A DNA stretch of 64,000 nt from contig NZ_CP115300.1 of the NCBI RefSeq assembly GCF_027625935.1, positions 7,316,001 through 7,380,000 of the forward strand. Reading direction: 5' to 3'. Positions 8,721-17,202 of this stretch are shown here, one piece after another. A program made the position numbers and the translations under genes. How positions within the stretch are numbered: position 1 is the stretch's first letter; each line of letters starts with the position of its first letter. Origin of the DNA: Streptomyces camelliae. GTDB taxonomy: Bacteria; Actinomycetota; Actinomycetes; Streptomycetales; Streptomycetaceae. Below the pieces are notes generated by a model. The model was not told the DNA's origin and did no database searches. It was given only the letters and a program-made list of their open reading frames with translations.

Positions 8721-9010
8721 ACTCATTACGGTGAGTTGCTTTCGCATGCCCGCATGCGACTACGCAATGTGTTCGAATGGAAGCTCAGCGTGTAAATGGG
8801 GTCGAGCGTACTCCTGTTGCGGGGGCGATTTCAGGTGCTTGCCGAATATGACACGGCGATGATCCGGTCGGACTAAGCTCGCCCGCGGCGCACCGAGTTG
8901 AGGTGAATTCGTGCGCCTGTTCCCAAACATGCGATAGATCCCGACAGTTCTATGAACCTTCCCCCCACAAGCACCCCCGACACCCAGCCGATTCGTCTCA
9001 GAAGGCATCC
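8721..9010 (+). promoter_or_regulatory. Upstream control region of the conservon, with a perfect inverted repeat
   Basis: No gene is seen in the 350 bp between helicase and conservon. Apart from the terminator, it holds a perfect 8-bp inverted repeat with a 2-bp spacer (TCGCATGC-CC-GCATGCGA) at 8742-8759 and a further half-site CATGCGA at about 8929. The region is less GC-rich than its surroundings. The ribosome site GAAGG lies just before the conservon start. The repeat looks like an operator, but its regulator is unknown. Confidence 0.5.
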
Positions 9011-10678
9011 ATGGTGAGTGTTCAGAAGCCTCCCGGTCGCCGTGAACGTCCCTATGCGCGCGTGCTGTTGCCGCCGGCCATATTGATGGCAGCCGCGACC
9101 GGCGGGGCCATCGCCCTGGCGCCGGCCTCCGCCCGGATCGTCGTCGGCGCGGTCGGGGCCCTGGCCCTGCTCCTGGTCCTCGCCATGGGCGGAGAGGCCG
9201 CCCGCCGCGGCCGCAGGCTGCGCGAGGAACAGACCGAGCACGCCCGTCACGCCGCGTATCTGGAACACCGGATCGCCGCCCAGGACGAGCTGATCCACAA
9301 GTTCGCCACGGACATCATCCCCACAGGTCTGCTGCGACTGCGCGCCGGCCAGTACATCAGGGACGTACTGATCGACGTCTACGACGCCGATCCCGAACTG
9401 CGGGCCCTGCCCGACATCTACCGCGAGCTGTTCCATGTCGCGCTGCGCGGCGCCGACCGTGAGATCTCGATGCGTGACGCCACCGAGCGCTCCTTCGTGA
9501 CCATCGCCCGCCGCGTCCAGGCCATCGTCCACCAGCAGGCCAAGGAACTCCGGGAGATGGAGGAGGACCACGGCCGCAGCCCCGAGGTCTTCGACGACCT
9601 GCTGCGCATCGACCACGGCACCTCGCTGATCGGCCGCCTCGCCGACACCATCTCCGTCCTCGGCGGCGGCCGGCCGGGCCGCCAGTGGCCCCTGCCGGTC
9701 TCCCTCTACAGCACGCTGCGCGGCGCCATGTCGCGCATCCTGGAGTACCGCCGCATCCAGCTGAACTCCATCGTCAACATCAACATCAAGGGCACGGCGG
9801 TCGAGCCGGTCATCCACGCCGCCGCCGAACTCCTCGACAACGCCACCCGCTACTCGCCGCCCACCACCAAGGTGCACGTCACCGCCACCGAGGTGCAGAC
9901 CGGCATCGTCATCGAGATCGAGGACGCCGGCGTCAGCCTCAACGAGGAGTCCCGCGCCCGCGTCGAGCGGATGATCGAGGACGCCAAGAACGGCGACGAC
10001 GCCCACAACCTGGGCGAGAACCCGCGCCTCGGCCTCGCCGTGGTGGGCCGCCTGTGCAAGATGTTCGACATGGAGGTCTCGCTGCGGGCCTCCGCGTACG
10101 GCGGTGTCCGCGCGATCCTCGTCGTGCCGCGCGTCATGACGACCACCGAGCCCGGCGTGGGCGCCGCCCACGGCATCGGTGCCACCGGCATCCCCATGAA
10201 GGAACTCGGCGCCGTGGAGGGCCCGAAGCGCCGCCCCAAGAGGCGCCGCCCCACCAGCCCCAAGATCCCTGCCGGCATCTCCATGGAGGACGACGTCCCC
10301 ATCGTCACCGAGTGGACGGCAGGCGGTCTGCCGCAGCGCCGCAGCAAGGTGAAGACCCCGCTCAGCCAGCGCTACGCGGAGCAGGCCGAGATCGAGCGCG
10401 CCGAGCGCGAGGGCAGGCCGACCATCTGGTCGCAGCACAAGCCCGAACCGGAGCCCGAGCTGGACCCCGAGATCAAGAAGCTCCGGGAACGGCCGATCGG
10501 TCAGGGCATCGAGGACTTCTGGAACGGCCTGCGCGAGGGCATGCCCGAGGGCGCCACCGGGCCCGAACTGACCGACTTCACAAGGCACCCGGAAAAGTAC
10601 GTGCACCTGCTCAAAGACTACCCGGACGAGCCCGTCGAGGGCGCCACCGAGGCCGACGACGAGGGGGACCTCAAGTGA
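9011..10678 (+). CDS. cvnA: Conservon sensor-kinase-like membrane protein CvnA (RarA type)
   Basis: 555 residues. Two hydrophobic spans at the N-terminus (residues about 17-37 and 40-60) are followed by a helical linker with LEHRIAAQDELIHKFATDIIP, and then an ATPase domain of the histidine kinase type. Its N box is ELLDNATRYSPP near residue 275 and its G box is LGLAVVGRLCKMF near 345. No clear HisKA phospho-acceptor histidine is visible, as is usual for conservon sensors. The C-terminal 170 residues are charged and probably disordered. The gene leads a five-gene set whose members overlap or nearly touch. Conservons form membrane-associated GTPase-sensor complexes; the S. griseus rar set restrains aerial growth. 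ATG chosen for GAAGG upstream; the open frame extends further back. Confidence 0.93.
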   Translation: MVSVQKPPGRRERPYARVLLPPAILMAAATGGAIALAPASARIVVGAVGALALLLVLAMGGEAARRGRRLREEQTEHARHAAYLEHRIAAQDELIHKFATDIIPTGLLRLRAGQYIRDVLIDVYDADPELRALPDIYRELFHVALRGADREISMRDATERSFVTIARRVQAIVHQQAKELREMEEDHGRSPEVFDDLLRIDHGTSLIGRLADTISVLGGGRPGRQWPLPVSLYSTLRGAMSRILEYRRIQLNSIVNINIKGTAVEPVIHAAAELLDNATRYSPPTTKVHVTATEVQTGIVIEIEDAGVSLNEESRARVERMIEDAKNGDDAHNLGENPRLGLAVVGRLCKMFDMEVSLRASAYGGVRAILVVPRVMTTTEPGVGAAHGIGATGIPMKELGAVEGPKRRPKRRRPTSPKIPAGISMEDDVPIVTEWTAGGLPQRRSKVKTPLSQRYAEQAEIERAEREGRPTIWSQHKPEPEPELDPEIKKLRERPIGQGIEDFWNGLREGMPEGATGPELTDFTRHPEKYVHLLKDYPDEPVEGATEADDEGDLK

Positions 10679-11079
10679 TCCAGCAGCGCGGCAACATCGA
10701 CTGGATGCTCAAGCAACTCAACGACGGCGTGCCGGGCATCGAGATGATCGTGGTCCTCTCCGCCGACGGACTGCGCATCGCCCGCTACGGCGGCGACCCC
10801 GACGCCGCCGACCGGGTGGCCGCCGCCTGCGCGGGCGTGCAGAGCCTGGCCGGCGCCATCATCCAGGAGCTCCCGGGCGCCGGTGACATGCAGGTCGTCG
10901 TCTTCGAGATCGACGGCGGCTACTTCTACCTGATGAACGCCGGTGACAACGCCTTCCTCGCCGTACTCGCCGACGTGACCTGCGAGCCCGGCCGGATGAG
11001 CGGCATGATGCGCGACCTCGTCGTGCGGATCGGTGCCCACCTCACCAGTCCGCCCCGGCGGAACGGGCAGACCGTATGA
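10675..11079 (+). CDS. cvnB: Conservon roadblock/LC7 protein CvnB
   Basis: 134 residues forming one roadblock/LC7 fold. It has the usual start IDWMLKQLNDGVPGIEMIVVLS, then ADGLRIA, and later GYFYLMNAGDNAFLAVLAD. Roadblock proteins bind Ras-like GTPases and are often activators or scaffolds for them. Here the partner should be the CvnD GTPase encoded two genes on. The GTG start overlaps the cvnA stop (GTGA), which points to translational coupling and fixed stoichiometry. Length is typical for the family. Confidence 0.95.
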   Translation: MIQQRGNIDWMLKQLNDGVPGIEMIVVLSADGLRIARYGGDPDAADRVAAACAGVQSLAGAIIQELPGAGDMQVVVFEIDGGYFYLMNAGDNAFLAVLADVTCEPGRMSGMMRDLVVRIGAHLTSPPRRNGQTV

Positions 11080-11498
11080 CTCCTCCACGACGCAAACGGC
11101 GCCAGCCGCTCCCGCCGCCCCCTTCGCTGCCGAAGCCGTCCGCGCCCAAGACGGCGGACGGCCAGGCCGAGCCCAAGAACCCCGAACGGCTCTACGCCTT
11201 CGCCGAATCCGAGGACGGCGCACGCGCCGAACTCGACCTCGTGACGTTAATCGTGGCGCGCTCCGCACCCCAGCCGGACGCCTCGCCGGAGCACTCGGCG
11301 GTGCTGCGGCTGTGTGCCGCCCCCCTGTCCGTCGCCGAGCTGTCGGCCTATCTGAGCCTGCCGTTCAGCGCGATGACCGTACTGATCACCGACATGATCA
11401 CGACGGGACTGGTGCAGGCGCGCGCCCCGATCGTCCGCCAGGCGCTCCCCGACCGTTCACTCCTCGAAGCGGTGATGCATGGACTTCAACGGCTCTGA
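11076..11498 (+). CDS. cvnC: Conservon DUF742 protein CvnC, with a TTA codon
   Basis: 140 residues. A Pro/Lys-rich N-terminus (residues 1-35) precedes a DUF742 domain with a winged-helix-like segment (PLSVAELSAYLSLPFSAMTV, about residues 88-107). Conservon CvnC proteins bind the neighbouring components, but no enzymatic role is known. The ATG overlaps the cvnB stop as ATGA. Codon 58 is TTA (bases 11247-11249), a leucine codon read only by the bldA tRNA in Streptomyces. Full-length CvnC, and by coupling perhaps CvnD, should therefore depend on bldA. Confidence 0.94.
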   Translation: MTPPRRKRRQPLPPPPSLPKPSAPKTADGQAEPKNPERLYAFAESEDGARAELDLVTLIVARSAPQPDASPEHSAVLRLCAAPLSVAELSAYLSLPFSAMTVLITDMITTGLVQARAPIVRQALPDRSLLEAVMHGLQRL

Positions 11499-12099
11499 CA
11501 CGATCCCCGGACCGCGCACGGAGGATCATCTGCCGCACACGGCGCAGTCCGCGGTCAAGATCGTGATCGTGGGCGGCTTCGGTGTCGGCAAGACCACCAT
11601 GGTCGGCTCGGTCAGCGACATCAGGCCGCTGACCACCGAGGAGACCATGACCCAGGCCGGTATCGGCGTGGACGACAACTACGGCTCCGAATCGAAGACG
11701 GCCACCACCGTGGCCATGGACTTCGGCCGCATCAGCATCACCGACAAGCTGGTGCTCTATCTGTTCGGCACCCCCGGCCAGGAACGCTTCTGGTTCCTGT
11801 GGAACGGCCTGTTCGAAGGCGCGCTCGGCGCGGTCGTCCTCGTCGACACCCGGCGGCTGGAGGTCAGCTTCGACGTCATGGGCCGGCTGGAGGAGCGCGG
11901 TGTGCCCTTCGTCGTCGCCGTCAATACCTTCCCGGACGCGCCCCGTTACCCGGTCGAGGAACTGCGCACCGCGCTGGACCTGACCCCGGAGATCCCGATC
12001 GTCGAGTGCGACGTACGGCGCCGGGCGTCCAGCAAGGACGTGCTGCTGACCCTGATGCGCTTCCTGCATTCCATCGCCCTGTCCGGCGCCCTCACCTGA
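11479..12099 (+). CDS. cvnD: Conservon Ras-like GTPase CvnD
   Basis: 206 residues. The P-loop is GGFGVGKTT (residues about 32-40). The G3 region reads FGTPGQERF near residue 95 instead of the common DTPGQ. The G4 position is NTFPD rather than NKxD, as usual for bacterial conservon GTPases (MglA-like/DUF258 family naming varies). It should switch between GTP and GDP states under control of CvnA and CvnB. The gene overlaps the end of cvnC by 20 bp in another frame, so it is probably translated by coupling. A spacer of 45 bp then separates it from the P450. Confidence 0.95.
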   Translation: MDFNGSDTIPGPRTEDHLPHTAQSAVKIVIVGGFGVGKTTMVGSVSDIRPLTTEETMTQAGIGVDDNYGSESKTATTVAMDFGRISITDKLVLYLFGTPGQERFWFLWNGLFEGALGAVVLVDTRRLEVSFDVMGRLEERGVPFVVAVNTFPDAPRYPVEELRTALDLTPEIPIVECDVRRRASSKDVLLTLMRFLHSIALSGALT

Positions 12100-12144
12100 C
12101 CCCCACCGACCGACCCCCGCATCTTTTCGTTCCGGAGCGACACC

Positions 12145-13632
12145 GTGACGTCTGAACCCCGATCCCTGACCGACACCGACACCGACCCTGTCTCCGGCCC
12201 GCCGCCGGGCTGCCCCGCGCACGGCCTCGGCCCCGGCGGACTGCGCCGGCTCTACGGCCCCGACGCCGAGGACCTGGGCGTCCTCTACGAGAGCCTGCGG
12301 GAGGAACACGGCTCCGTGGCCCCCGCGCTGCTCCACGACGACGTGCCGATGTGGGTGGTCCTCGGGCACGCCGAGAACATCCACATGGTCCGCAGCTCCT
12401 CCGTGTACACCCGCGACAGCCGGATCTGGACCCCGCTGCTGGACGGCACCGTCAAGCCCGACCACCCGCTCATGCCGCACATCGCCTGGCAGCCGATCTG
12501 CTCGCACGCCGAGGGCGACGAGCACCAGCGGCTGCGCGCGGCGGTCACCGCGGCCATGGACACCATCGACCACCGCAGCATGCGCCGGCACATCGGCCGC
12601 TACACCCAGAGCCTGGTCAACCGGTTCTGCGAACGGGGCCGGGCCGATCTGGTCTCCCAGTTCGCCGAGCATCTGCCGATGGCCGTCATGTGCCAGATCC
12701 TCGGCATGCCCGAGGAGTACGACGACCGGATGGTCCAGGCCGCCCGGGACGCCCTCAAGGGCACCGAGACCGCCATCCAGAGCCACACCTATGTGATGGA
12801 GGCGCTGAGCCGGCTCACCACCCGGCGCCGTGCCCTGCCCGACGACGACTTCACCAGTCACCTCGTCACCCACCCGGCCGGGCTCACCGACGACGAGGTC
12901 CGCGAGCACCTGCGGCTCGTCCTCTTCGCGGCCTACGAGGCCACCGCGAACCTGCTTGCCAACGCGCTGCGCATGGTCCTCACCGAGCCGGGCTTCCGCG
13001 CCCAGCTCAGCGGCGGCCAGATGACGGTGCCGGAGGCGATCGAGCAGTCCCTGTGGGACGAGCCGCCGTTCAGCACCGTCTTCGGCTACTACGCCAAGCA
13101 GGACACCGAGCTGGGCGGGCAGCGCATCCGCAAGGGCGACGGCCTGCTCTTCGCGCCTGCGCCGGGCAACCTCGACCCGCGGATCCGCCCGGACCTGTCC
13201 GCGAGCATGCAGGGCAACCGCTCGCATCTCGCCTTCGGCGGCGGCCCGCACGAGTGCCCCGGCCAGGACATCGGCCGTGCCATCGCCGACGTCGGTGTCG
13301 ACGCGCTGCTGATGCGACTGCCCGACGTCCAGCTCGACTGCCCGGAGGAGGACCTGCGCTGGCGCTCGTCCATCGCCTCCCGGCATCTGGTGGCGCTGCC
13401 GGTGCGCTTCGAGCCGAAGCCGCAGCAGGACGTCGACGTCGCGCCGCGCCATGGGGCCCCGCCGGTTCAGCAGTCCGGTTGGCCGACTGGTACTCGGCGT
13501 TCGGACCCGACTCCGACGGCCGAACCCCGGCCCGCAGTGCCGCCCATGCCGGTGCCGATGCCTGCGGCGCCTGAGCCGGTTCGGGGGCCGGGGGTTTGGC
13601 GGCGGTTGATGCGGTGGTGGCGGGGGGAGTAG
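12145..13632 (+). CDS. cvnE: Conservon cytochrome P450 CvnE, CYP157-like, lacking ExxR
   Basis: 495 residues. The heme-binding loop FGGGPHECPGQD places the cysteine ligand at Cys371. The K-helix ExxR motif, otherwise nearly universal in P450s, is missing: the aligned segment reads EQSLW (residues 300-304). The CYP157 family of Streptomyces is known for this loss. The I-helix also departs from the A-G-x-D/E-T rule, reading AAYEAT at 262-267. The C-terminus extends about 75 residues past the heme domain as a Pro-rich linker ending in a Trp/Arg-rich helix (VWRRLMRWWRG), possibly membrane-binding. The GTG start follows GGAG. Electron partner and substrate are unknown. Catalytic activity may be weak or absent; a structural role in the conservon complex is possible. 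Confidence 0.92.
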   Translation: MTSEPRSLTDTDTDPVSGPPPGCPAHGLGPGGLRRLYGPDAEDLGVLYESLREEHGSVAPALLHDDVPMWVVLGHAENIHMVRSSSVYTRDSRIWTPLLDGTVKPDHPLMPHIAWQPICSHAEGDEHQRLRAAVTAAMDTIDHRSMRRHIGRYTQSLVNRFCERGRADLVSQFAEHLPMAVMCQILGMPEEYDDRMVQAARDALKGTETAIQSHTYVMEALSRLTTRRRALPDDDFTSHLVTHPAGLTDDEVREHLRLVLFAAYEATANLLANALRMVLTEPGFRAQLSGGQMTVPEAIEQSLWDEPPFSTVFGYYAKQDTELGGQRIRKGDGLLFAPAPGNLDPRIRPDLSASMQGNRSHLAFGGGPHECPGQDIGRAIADVGVDALLMRLPDVQLDCPEEDLRWRSSIASRHLVALPVRFEPKPQQDVDVAPRHGAPPVQQSGWPTGTRRSDPTPTAEPRPAVPPMPVPMPAAPEPVRGPGVWRRLMRWWRGE

Positions 13633-13676
13633 CGCGTTCCGGGGGCGCGTTCCGGGGCGCCACGATGGGGTCGTCT

Positions 13677-13738
13677 GGCGGCTGCGGGTTCGTTATGGCT
13701 GGTCGCGCCGTCCCTCGCGCCCCTTCGGGGCGCTCCCC
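13677..13738. repeat. Dispersed Streptomyces intergenic palindrome, copy B
   Basis: GGCGGCTGCGGGTTCGTTAT, a GGCTGGTCGCGC box and the CGCGCCCCTTCGGGGCGC hairpin core follow in order. This is the inverse of copy A. It fills the space between the convergent P450 and pseudouridine synthase genes and could serve as a shared terminator. Confidence 0.8.
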
Positions 13739-14674
13739 CTAGCCCCGCTGCGAAGCCCAGGTGTGGAGCACTCGCTCACTGACCAACCTGTGCTCCACCC
13801 CCGTGACCGGGTCCGTGAACTCCAGCCGCCGGGCGAGCAGTTGGAGCGGTTGCCGGAAGTCGTCGGCCGGTACCGGGGCGGTTACCACCGGGTACAGGGG
13901 ATCGCCGAGGATGGGTACGCCGAGCGCGTTCAGGTGCACCCGGAGCTGATGGGTCTGCCCGGTCGCCGGTACCAGCCGGTACCGGGCCAACCCGCCCTGG
14001 TGCCCGGCCAGTTCCACATAGGTCTCGGCGTTCGGCTCGCCCTCGACCTCGCGGGCCGCCAGCACCCCGCGCTCCTTCACGATCCGGCTGCGCACGGTGC
14101 GGGGCAAGGTCAGCGCGGGGTCGTACGGCGCGACGGCCTCGTACTCCTTGCGTACCCGCCGGTCCCGGAACAGGTTCTGGTACGCGCCGCGCTCCTCGGG
14201 CCGTACGGTGAACAGCACCAGCCCCGCCGTCAGCCGGTCCAGGCGATGCGCGGCGCTCAGGGCCGGAAGGTCCAGCTCGCGGCGCAGCCGGGCCAGCGCG
14301 GTCTCGGTGACATGCCCGCCGCGCGGTGTCGTGGCGAGGAAGTGCGGCTTGTCGGCCACGACGATGTGCGCGTCCCGGTACACCACCTCCACCGGGAACG
14401 GCACCGGCACCTCGGCGGGCAGCTCGCGGTGGAACCACACGTACATGCCCGGCTCGTACGGCGCGTCCGGCGCCACCGCCCGCCCGTCGGCGCCGACGAT
14501 CAGCCCGGCGGCGAACATGCCCTCGACCGTCCCGGGCCCGGCCCCCGTGAGCCGCTCCACCAGATGCTCCCGGACGGTGGCCCACGCCCCGTCGTGGGGC
14601 AGCCGGACCCGTACGGGATCCACCCCGTCGCGCTGGGGGAGCGGGGCGGGCGGGGGCGGGGTACGGCGTCTCAT
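13739..14674 (-). CDS. RluA-family 23S rRNA/tRNA pseudouridine synthase
   Basis: 311 residues. The catalytic motif HRLDRLTAGLVLFT (aspartate within HRLDR, near residue 150) identifies the RluA family. The closing motif TGQTHQLRVHLNALGVPILGDPLYP, near residue 260, supports it. Upstream of the catalytic domain is a short S4-like or linker segment. It should isomerise a uridine in rRNA or tRNA. The ATG gives a protein starting MRRRTPPPPAP; the open frame runs another 237 codons upstream through the acetyltransferase gene on the other strand, which is rejected as shadow. The gene converges with the conservon. Confidence 0.9.
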   Translation of the reverse strand: MRRRTPPPPAPLPQRDGVDPVRVRLPHDGAWATVREHLVERLTGAGPGTVEGMFAAGLIVGADGRAVAPDAPYEPGMYVWFHRELPAEVPVPFPVEVVYRDAHIVVADKPHFLATTPRGGHVTETALARLRRELDLPALSAAHRLDRLTAGLVLFTVRPEERGAYQNLFRDRRVRKEYEAVAPYDPALTLPRTVRSRIVKERGVLAAREVEGEPNAETYVELAGHQGGLARYRLVPATGQTHQLRVHLNALGVPILGDPLYPVVTAPVPADDFRQPLQLLARRLEFTDPVTGVEHRLVSERVLHTWASQRG

Positions 14675-14761
14675 CGAGGTCAAGGGTACGAGGTGCCGGG
14701 CCGGCGGGACGCCGGGGAAAAGGGGTGGGCCGGCGACCGGGCGGCCGTCAGGATATGGATC

Positions 14762-15343
14762 ATGCCCAGTCTCACGCAGCCGGTCGTGCCGGCCGGAACC
14801 CTCGCCCGCACCCCCCAGCCCACCCTTCCCACCGGTGACGGCCTTCTGCTGCGCCCCTGGCAGGCACAGGACGCGCCCGCCGTGCACGCGGCCTTCCAGG
14901 ACCCGTTGATGCATCAGTGGCACATCAGGTCCTGCGACTCCGAGGAGGAGGCCGCCGGCTGGATCGGCCAGTGGCAGCGGGAATGGCGGGGCGAGCGGCA
15001 GGCCCAGTGGGCCGTCGTGGCCGCGGACGGCGATGAACTGCTGGGCCGGGTCGCGCTGCGCGACATCGTGCTCGGTGACGGTGTCGCCGAGGTCGCCTAC
15101 TGGACGGTGGCACGGGCGCGCGGCCGGGGTGTCGCCGTACGGGCCACCACCGCCCTGTCCCGGTGGGCGTTCGAGGAAGTCGGCCTGCACCGCCTGGAAC
15201 TCTCGCACGCCACCGCCAACCAGGCCTCCTGCCGGGTGGCCGTGAAGGCCGGCTTCGCCCCGGAGGGCACCAAGCGCAGTGCCCTGCTCCATCCCGACGG
15301 CTGGCACGACGTGCATCTGCACGCACGCGTGCGAGGCGACTGA
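14762..15343 (+). CDS. GNAT acetyltransferase, RimJ/RimL type
   Basis: 193 residues. After a short N-terminal extension comes LLLRPWQAQDAPAV, the first strand of the acetyltransferase_3 family. The acetyl-CoA-binding segment RARGRGVAVRATTALSRWAF lies near residue 120 and the NQASCRVAVKAGF strand near 160. The family acetylates protein N-termini, ribosomal proteins or small amines; the substrate cannot be told here. It is divergent from the pseudouridine synthase with an 87-bp gap and stands 31 bp before the nucleotidase on the same strand, so both may share a transcript. Confidence 0.88.
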   Translation: MPSLTQPVVPAGTLARTPQPTLPTGDGLLLRPWQAQDAPAVHAAFQDPLMHQWHIRSCDSEEEAAGWIGQWQREWRGERQAQWAVVAADGDELLGRVALRDIVLGDGVAEVAYWTVARARGRGVAVRATTALSRWAFEEVGLHRLELSHATANQASCRVAVKAGFAPEGTKRSALLHPDGWHDVHLHARVRGD

Positions 15344-15374
15344 CCGGACGTCCGAGGGGCCGGACGGTGTGAAG

Positions 15375-16322
15375 ATGGAGGGCATGCCGCCCTACGACCT
15401 CGCGGGCCGACTCGTCGTCGGTGTCGCCTCCAGCGCCCTGTTCGATCTGCGGGAGTCGGACGCCGTCTTCCGCGAACAGGGCGAGGAGGCCTACCGGGCC
15501 TACCAGGAAGCACATCTGGACGACACACTGCGGCCCGGAGTGGCGTTCGCGTTCCTCCGCAGGCTGCTGTCGCTGAACGACCTCGGCGAGCCGGGCGATC
15601 CGCTCGTCGAGGTCATCATCCTCTCCCGCAACGACCCCGACACGGGCCTGAGGGTCATGCGGTCGATCCAGGCCCATGAACTGCCCATCAGCCGGGCCGT
15701 GTTCATGCAGGGCAGAGCGCCGTACGCGTTCGTCACGGCGCTGAACATGTCCCTGTTCCTGTCCGCGAACGGCGCCGACGTGCGCGAGGCGGTCGCCGCG
15801 GGCCTGCCGGCCGGGCATGTGCTCGGTTCGGCGTACGCCGACGACCCCGCCGATCCGGAGCTGCGGATCGCGTTCGACTTCGACGGGGTGCTCGCCGGTG
15901 ACGCCGCCGAGCGGGTGTACCAGTCCGGCGGCCTGGAGGAGTTCCGCGCCCACGAGGCCCGTAACGCGGCGACCCCGCACGACCCCGGGCCGCTGCGCGA
16001 CTTCCTCGCCGGGGTGAACCGGATCCAGCGCCGGGAGGCCGAACGGCGCGAGGCCGACCCGGACTACGTGGTCCGGGTGCACGTCTCCATCGTGACCGCG
16101 CGCAACGCCCCGGCCCACGAGCGGGCCGTGAACAGCCTCAAGCAGTGGGGTGTGCGGGTCAACGACGCCTTCTTCCTCGGCGGCATAGACAAGGGCGCGG
16201 TCATGGCGGTGCTCCGGCCGCACCTCTTCTTCGACGACCAGGTGACCCACCTGGAGAGCACGTCCCGGACCACGCCCAGCGTCCACGTCCCGTTCGGCAG
16301 GATCAACGAGACGGCACCCTGA
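15375..16322 (+). CDS. 5'-nucleotidase (PF06189-type)
   Basis: About 315 residues. The family's motifs are visible in order: LVVGVASSALFDL near the N-terminus, AVFMQGRAPYAFVTALNMSLFL near residue 115, the DFDGVLAGDAAERVY acidic motif near 175, VSIVTARNAPAHERAV near 240, and GGIDKGAVM with DDQ further on. These residues bind metal and phosphate in HAD-like cytosolic 5'-nucleotidases that dephosphorylate nucleoside monophosphates. A second ATG three codons later is an equally possible start. The gene is collinear with the acetyltransferase. Confidence 0.85.
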   Translation: MEGMPPYDLAGRLVVGVASSALFDLRESDAVFREQGEEAYRAYQEAHLDDTLRPGVAFAFLRRLLSLNDLGEPGDPLVEVIILSRNDPDTGLRVMRSIQAHELPISRAVFMQGRAPYAFVTALNMSLFLSANGADVREAVAAGLPAGHVLGSAYADDPADPELRIAFDFDGVLAGDAAERVYQSGGLEEFRAHEARNAATPHDPGPLRDFLAGVNRIQRREAERREADPDYVVRVHVSIVTARNAPAHERAVNSLKQWGVRVNDAFFLGGIDKGAVMAVLRPHLFFDDQVTHLESTSRTTPSVHVPFGRINETAP

Positions 16323-16335
16323 GGGCGCGGGGTGC

Positions 16336-17181
16336 TCAGGCGGCCGCCGCGCCGTCCTCCTGCTCGGCCTCGATACGGGCGTTCCACTCGCGCTTGGAGG
16401 CCTGCCAGCCGTCCTCGTTGTGGCCCAGGCGCCAGTACCCGGAGATCGACAGGTCCTCGCGCGGGATCTGCTTCTCGACCCGCAGCAGCCGGCGCAGCTC
16501 CTTCACGAAGCCCGCCTCGCCGTGCACGAACGCGTGCAGCCGGCCCTCGGGGAACTCCAGCCCCCGCACGGCCGCCAGCAGGGCCTCGCCGACCGGCCGG
16601 TCCCCGCGGTGCAGCCAGACGACCGCCGCGGCGGAGTCGATCTTCTGCTCCTCCTCTGGCCCGGACACCTCCACGAAGGCGTGCACCACGGCCCCCGCGG
16701 GCAGCGTCTCCAGGGCACGGGCGATGGCGGGCAGCGCGCTCTCGTCACCGGCGAGCAGATGCCAGTCGGCCTCCGCGTCGGGGGCGTAGGCGCCGCCGGG
16801 GCCCATGAAGCGCACGGTCTCGCCGGGCCGCACCCGGGCGGCCCACGGGCCGGCCAGACCCTCGTCGCCGTGGACGACGAAGTCCAGCGTCATCTCCAGA
16901 TGCTCGGGGTCCCAGGCGCGCACGGTGTACGTCCGGGTCACCGGCCACTGCTCCCGGGGGAACTCCTCGCGGATCCGCTCCAGGTCGAAGGGCTCCGGAT
17001 AGGTCACGCCCGCCGGGCCGAACAGCAGCTTCACATAGTGGTCGGTGCAGGTGTCCGCCGCGAAGTCGGTCAGGCCCTCGCCGCCGAGCACCACACGCTG
17101 CATGTGCGGGGTCAGCCGCTCGGTGCGCACCACCTGGGCGGTACGGGTCTTGCGCGGCTTGCGTCCCGGGCGCTCTGCCAT
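16336..17181 (-). CDS. Siderophore-interacting protein (FAD-dependent ferric reductase family)
   Basis: 281 residues. The FAD-binding signature RTYTVRAWDPE lies near residue 80, followed by the phosphate-binding FVVHGDEGLAGPWA segment and a C-terminal SIP domain ending near SISGYWRLGHNEDGW. Such proteins reduce ferric siderophores in the cytoplasm to release iron, using FAD and NAD(P)H or ferredoxin. The ATG is favoured over an adjacent GTG because GGAGG lies at the ideal distance. A near-perfect iron box begins 22 bp upstream, so transcription should be repressed by the DtxR-type regulator DmdR when iron is plentiful. No siderophore synthesis or transport gene adjoins it. Confidence 0.92.
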   Translation of the reverse strand: MAERPGRKPRKTRTAQVVRTERLTPHMQRVVLGGEGLTDFAADTCTDHYVKLLFGPAGVTYPEPFDLERIREEFPREQWPVTRTYTVRAWDPEHLEMTLDFVVHGDEGLAGPWAARVRPGETVRFMGPGGAYAPDAEADWHLLAGDESALPAIARALETLPAGAVVHAFVEVSGPEEEQKIDSAAAVVWLHRGDRPVGEALLAAVRGLEFPEGRLHAFVHGEAGFVKELRRLLRVEKQIPREDLSISGYWRLGHNEDGWQASKREWNARIEAEQEDGAAAA

Positions 17182-17202
17182 CACGGACCTCCTGCGAATT
17201 GG

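Noticed and set aside
6387..8747. A 786-codon minus-strand frame opposite the helicase
   Set aside because: Its sequence is low-complexity and matches no family, while the plus strand has all helicase motifs.
13763..14761. An N-terminal extension of the acetyltransferase of over 330 residues
   Set aside because: It is antisense to the pseudouridine synthase. Conserved acetyltransferase sequence starts only after the ATG at 14762.
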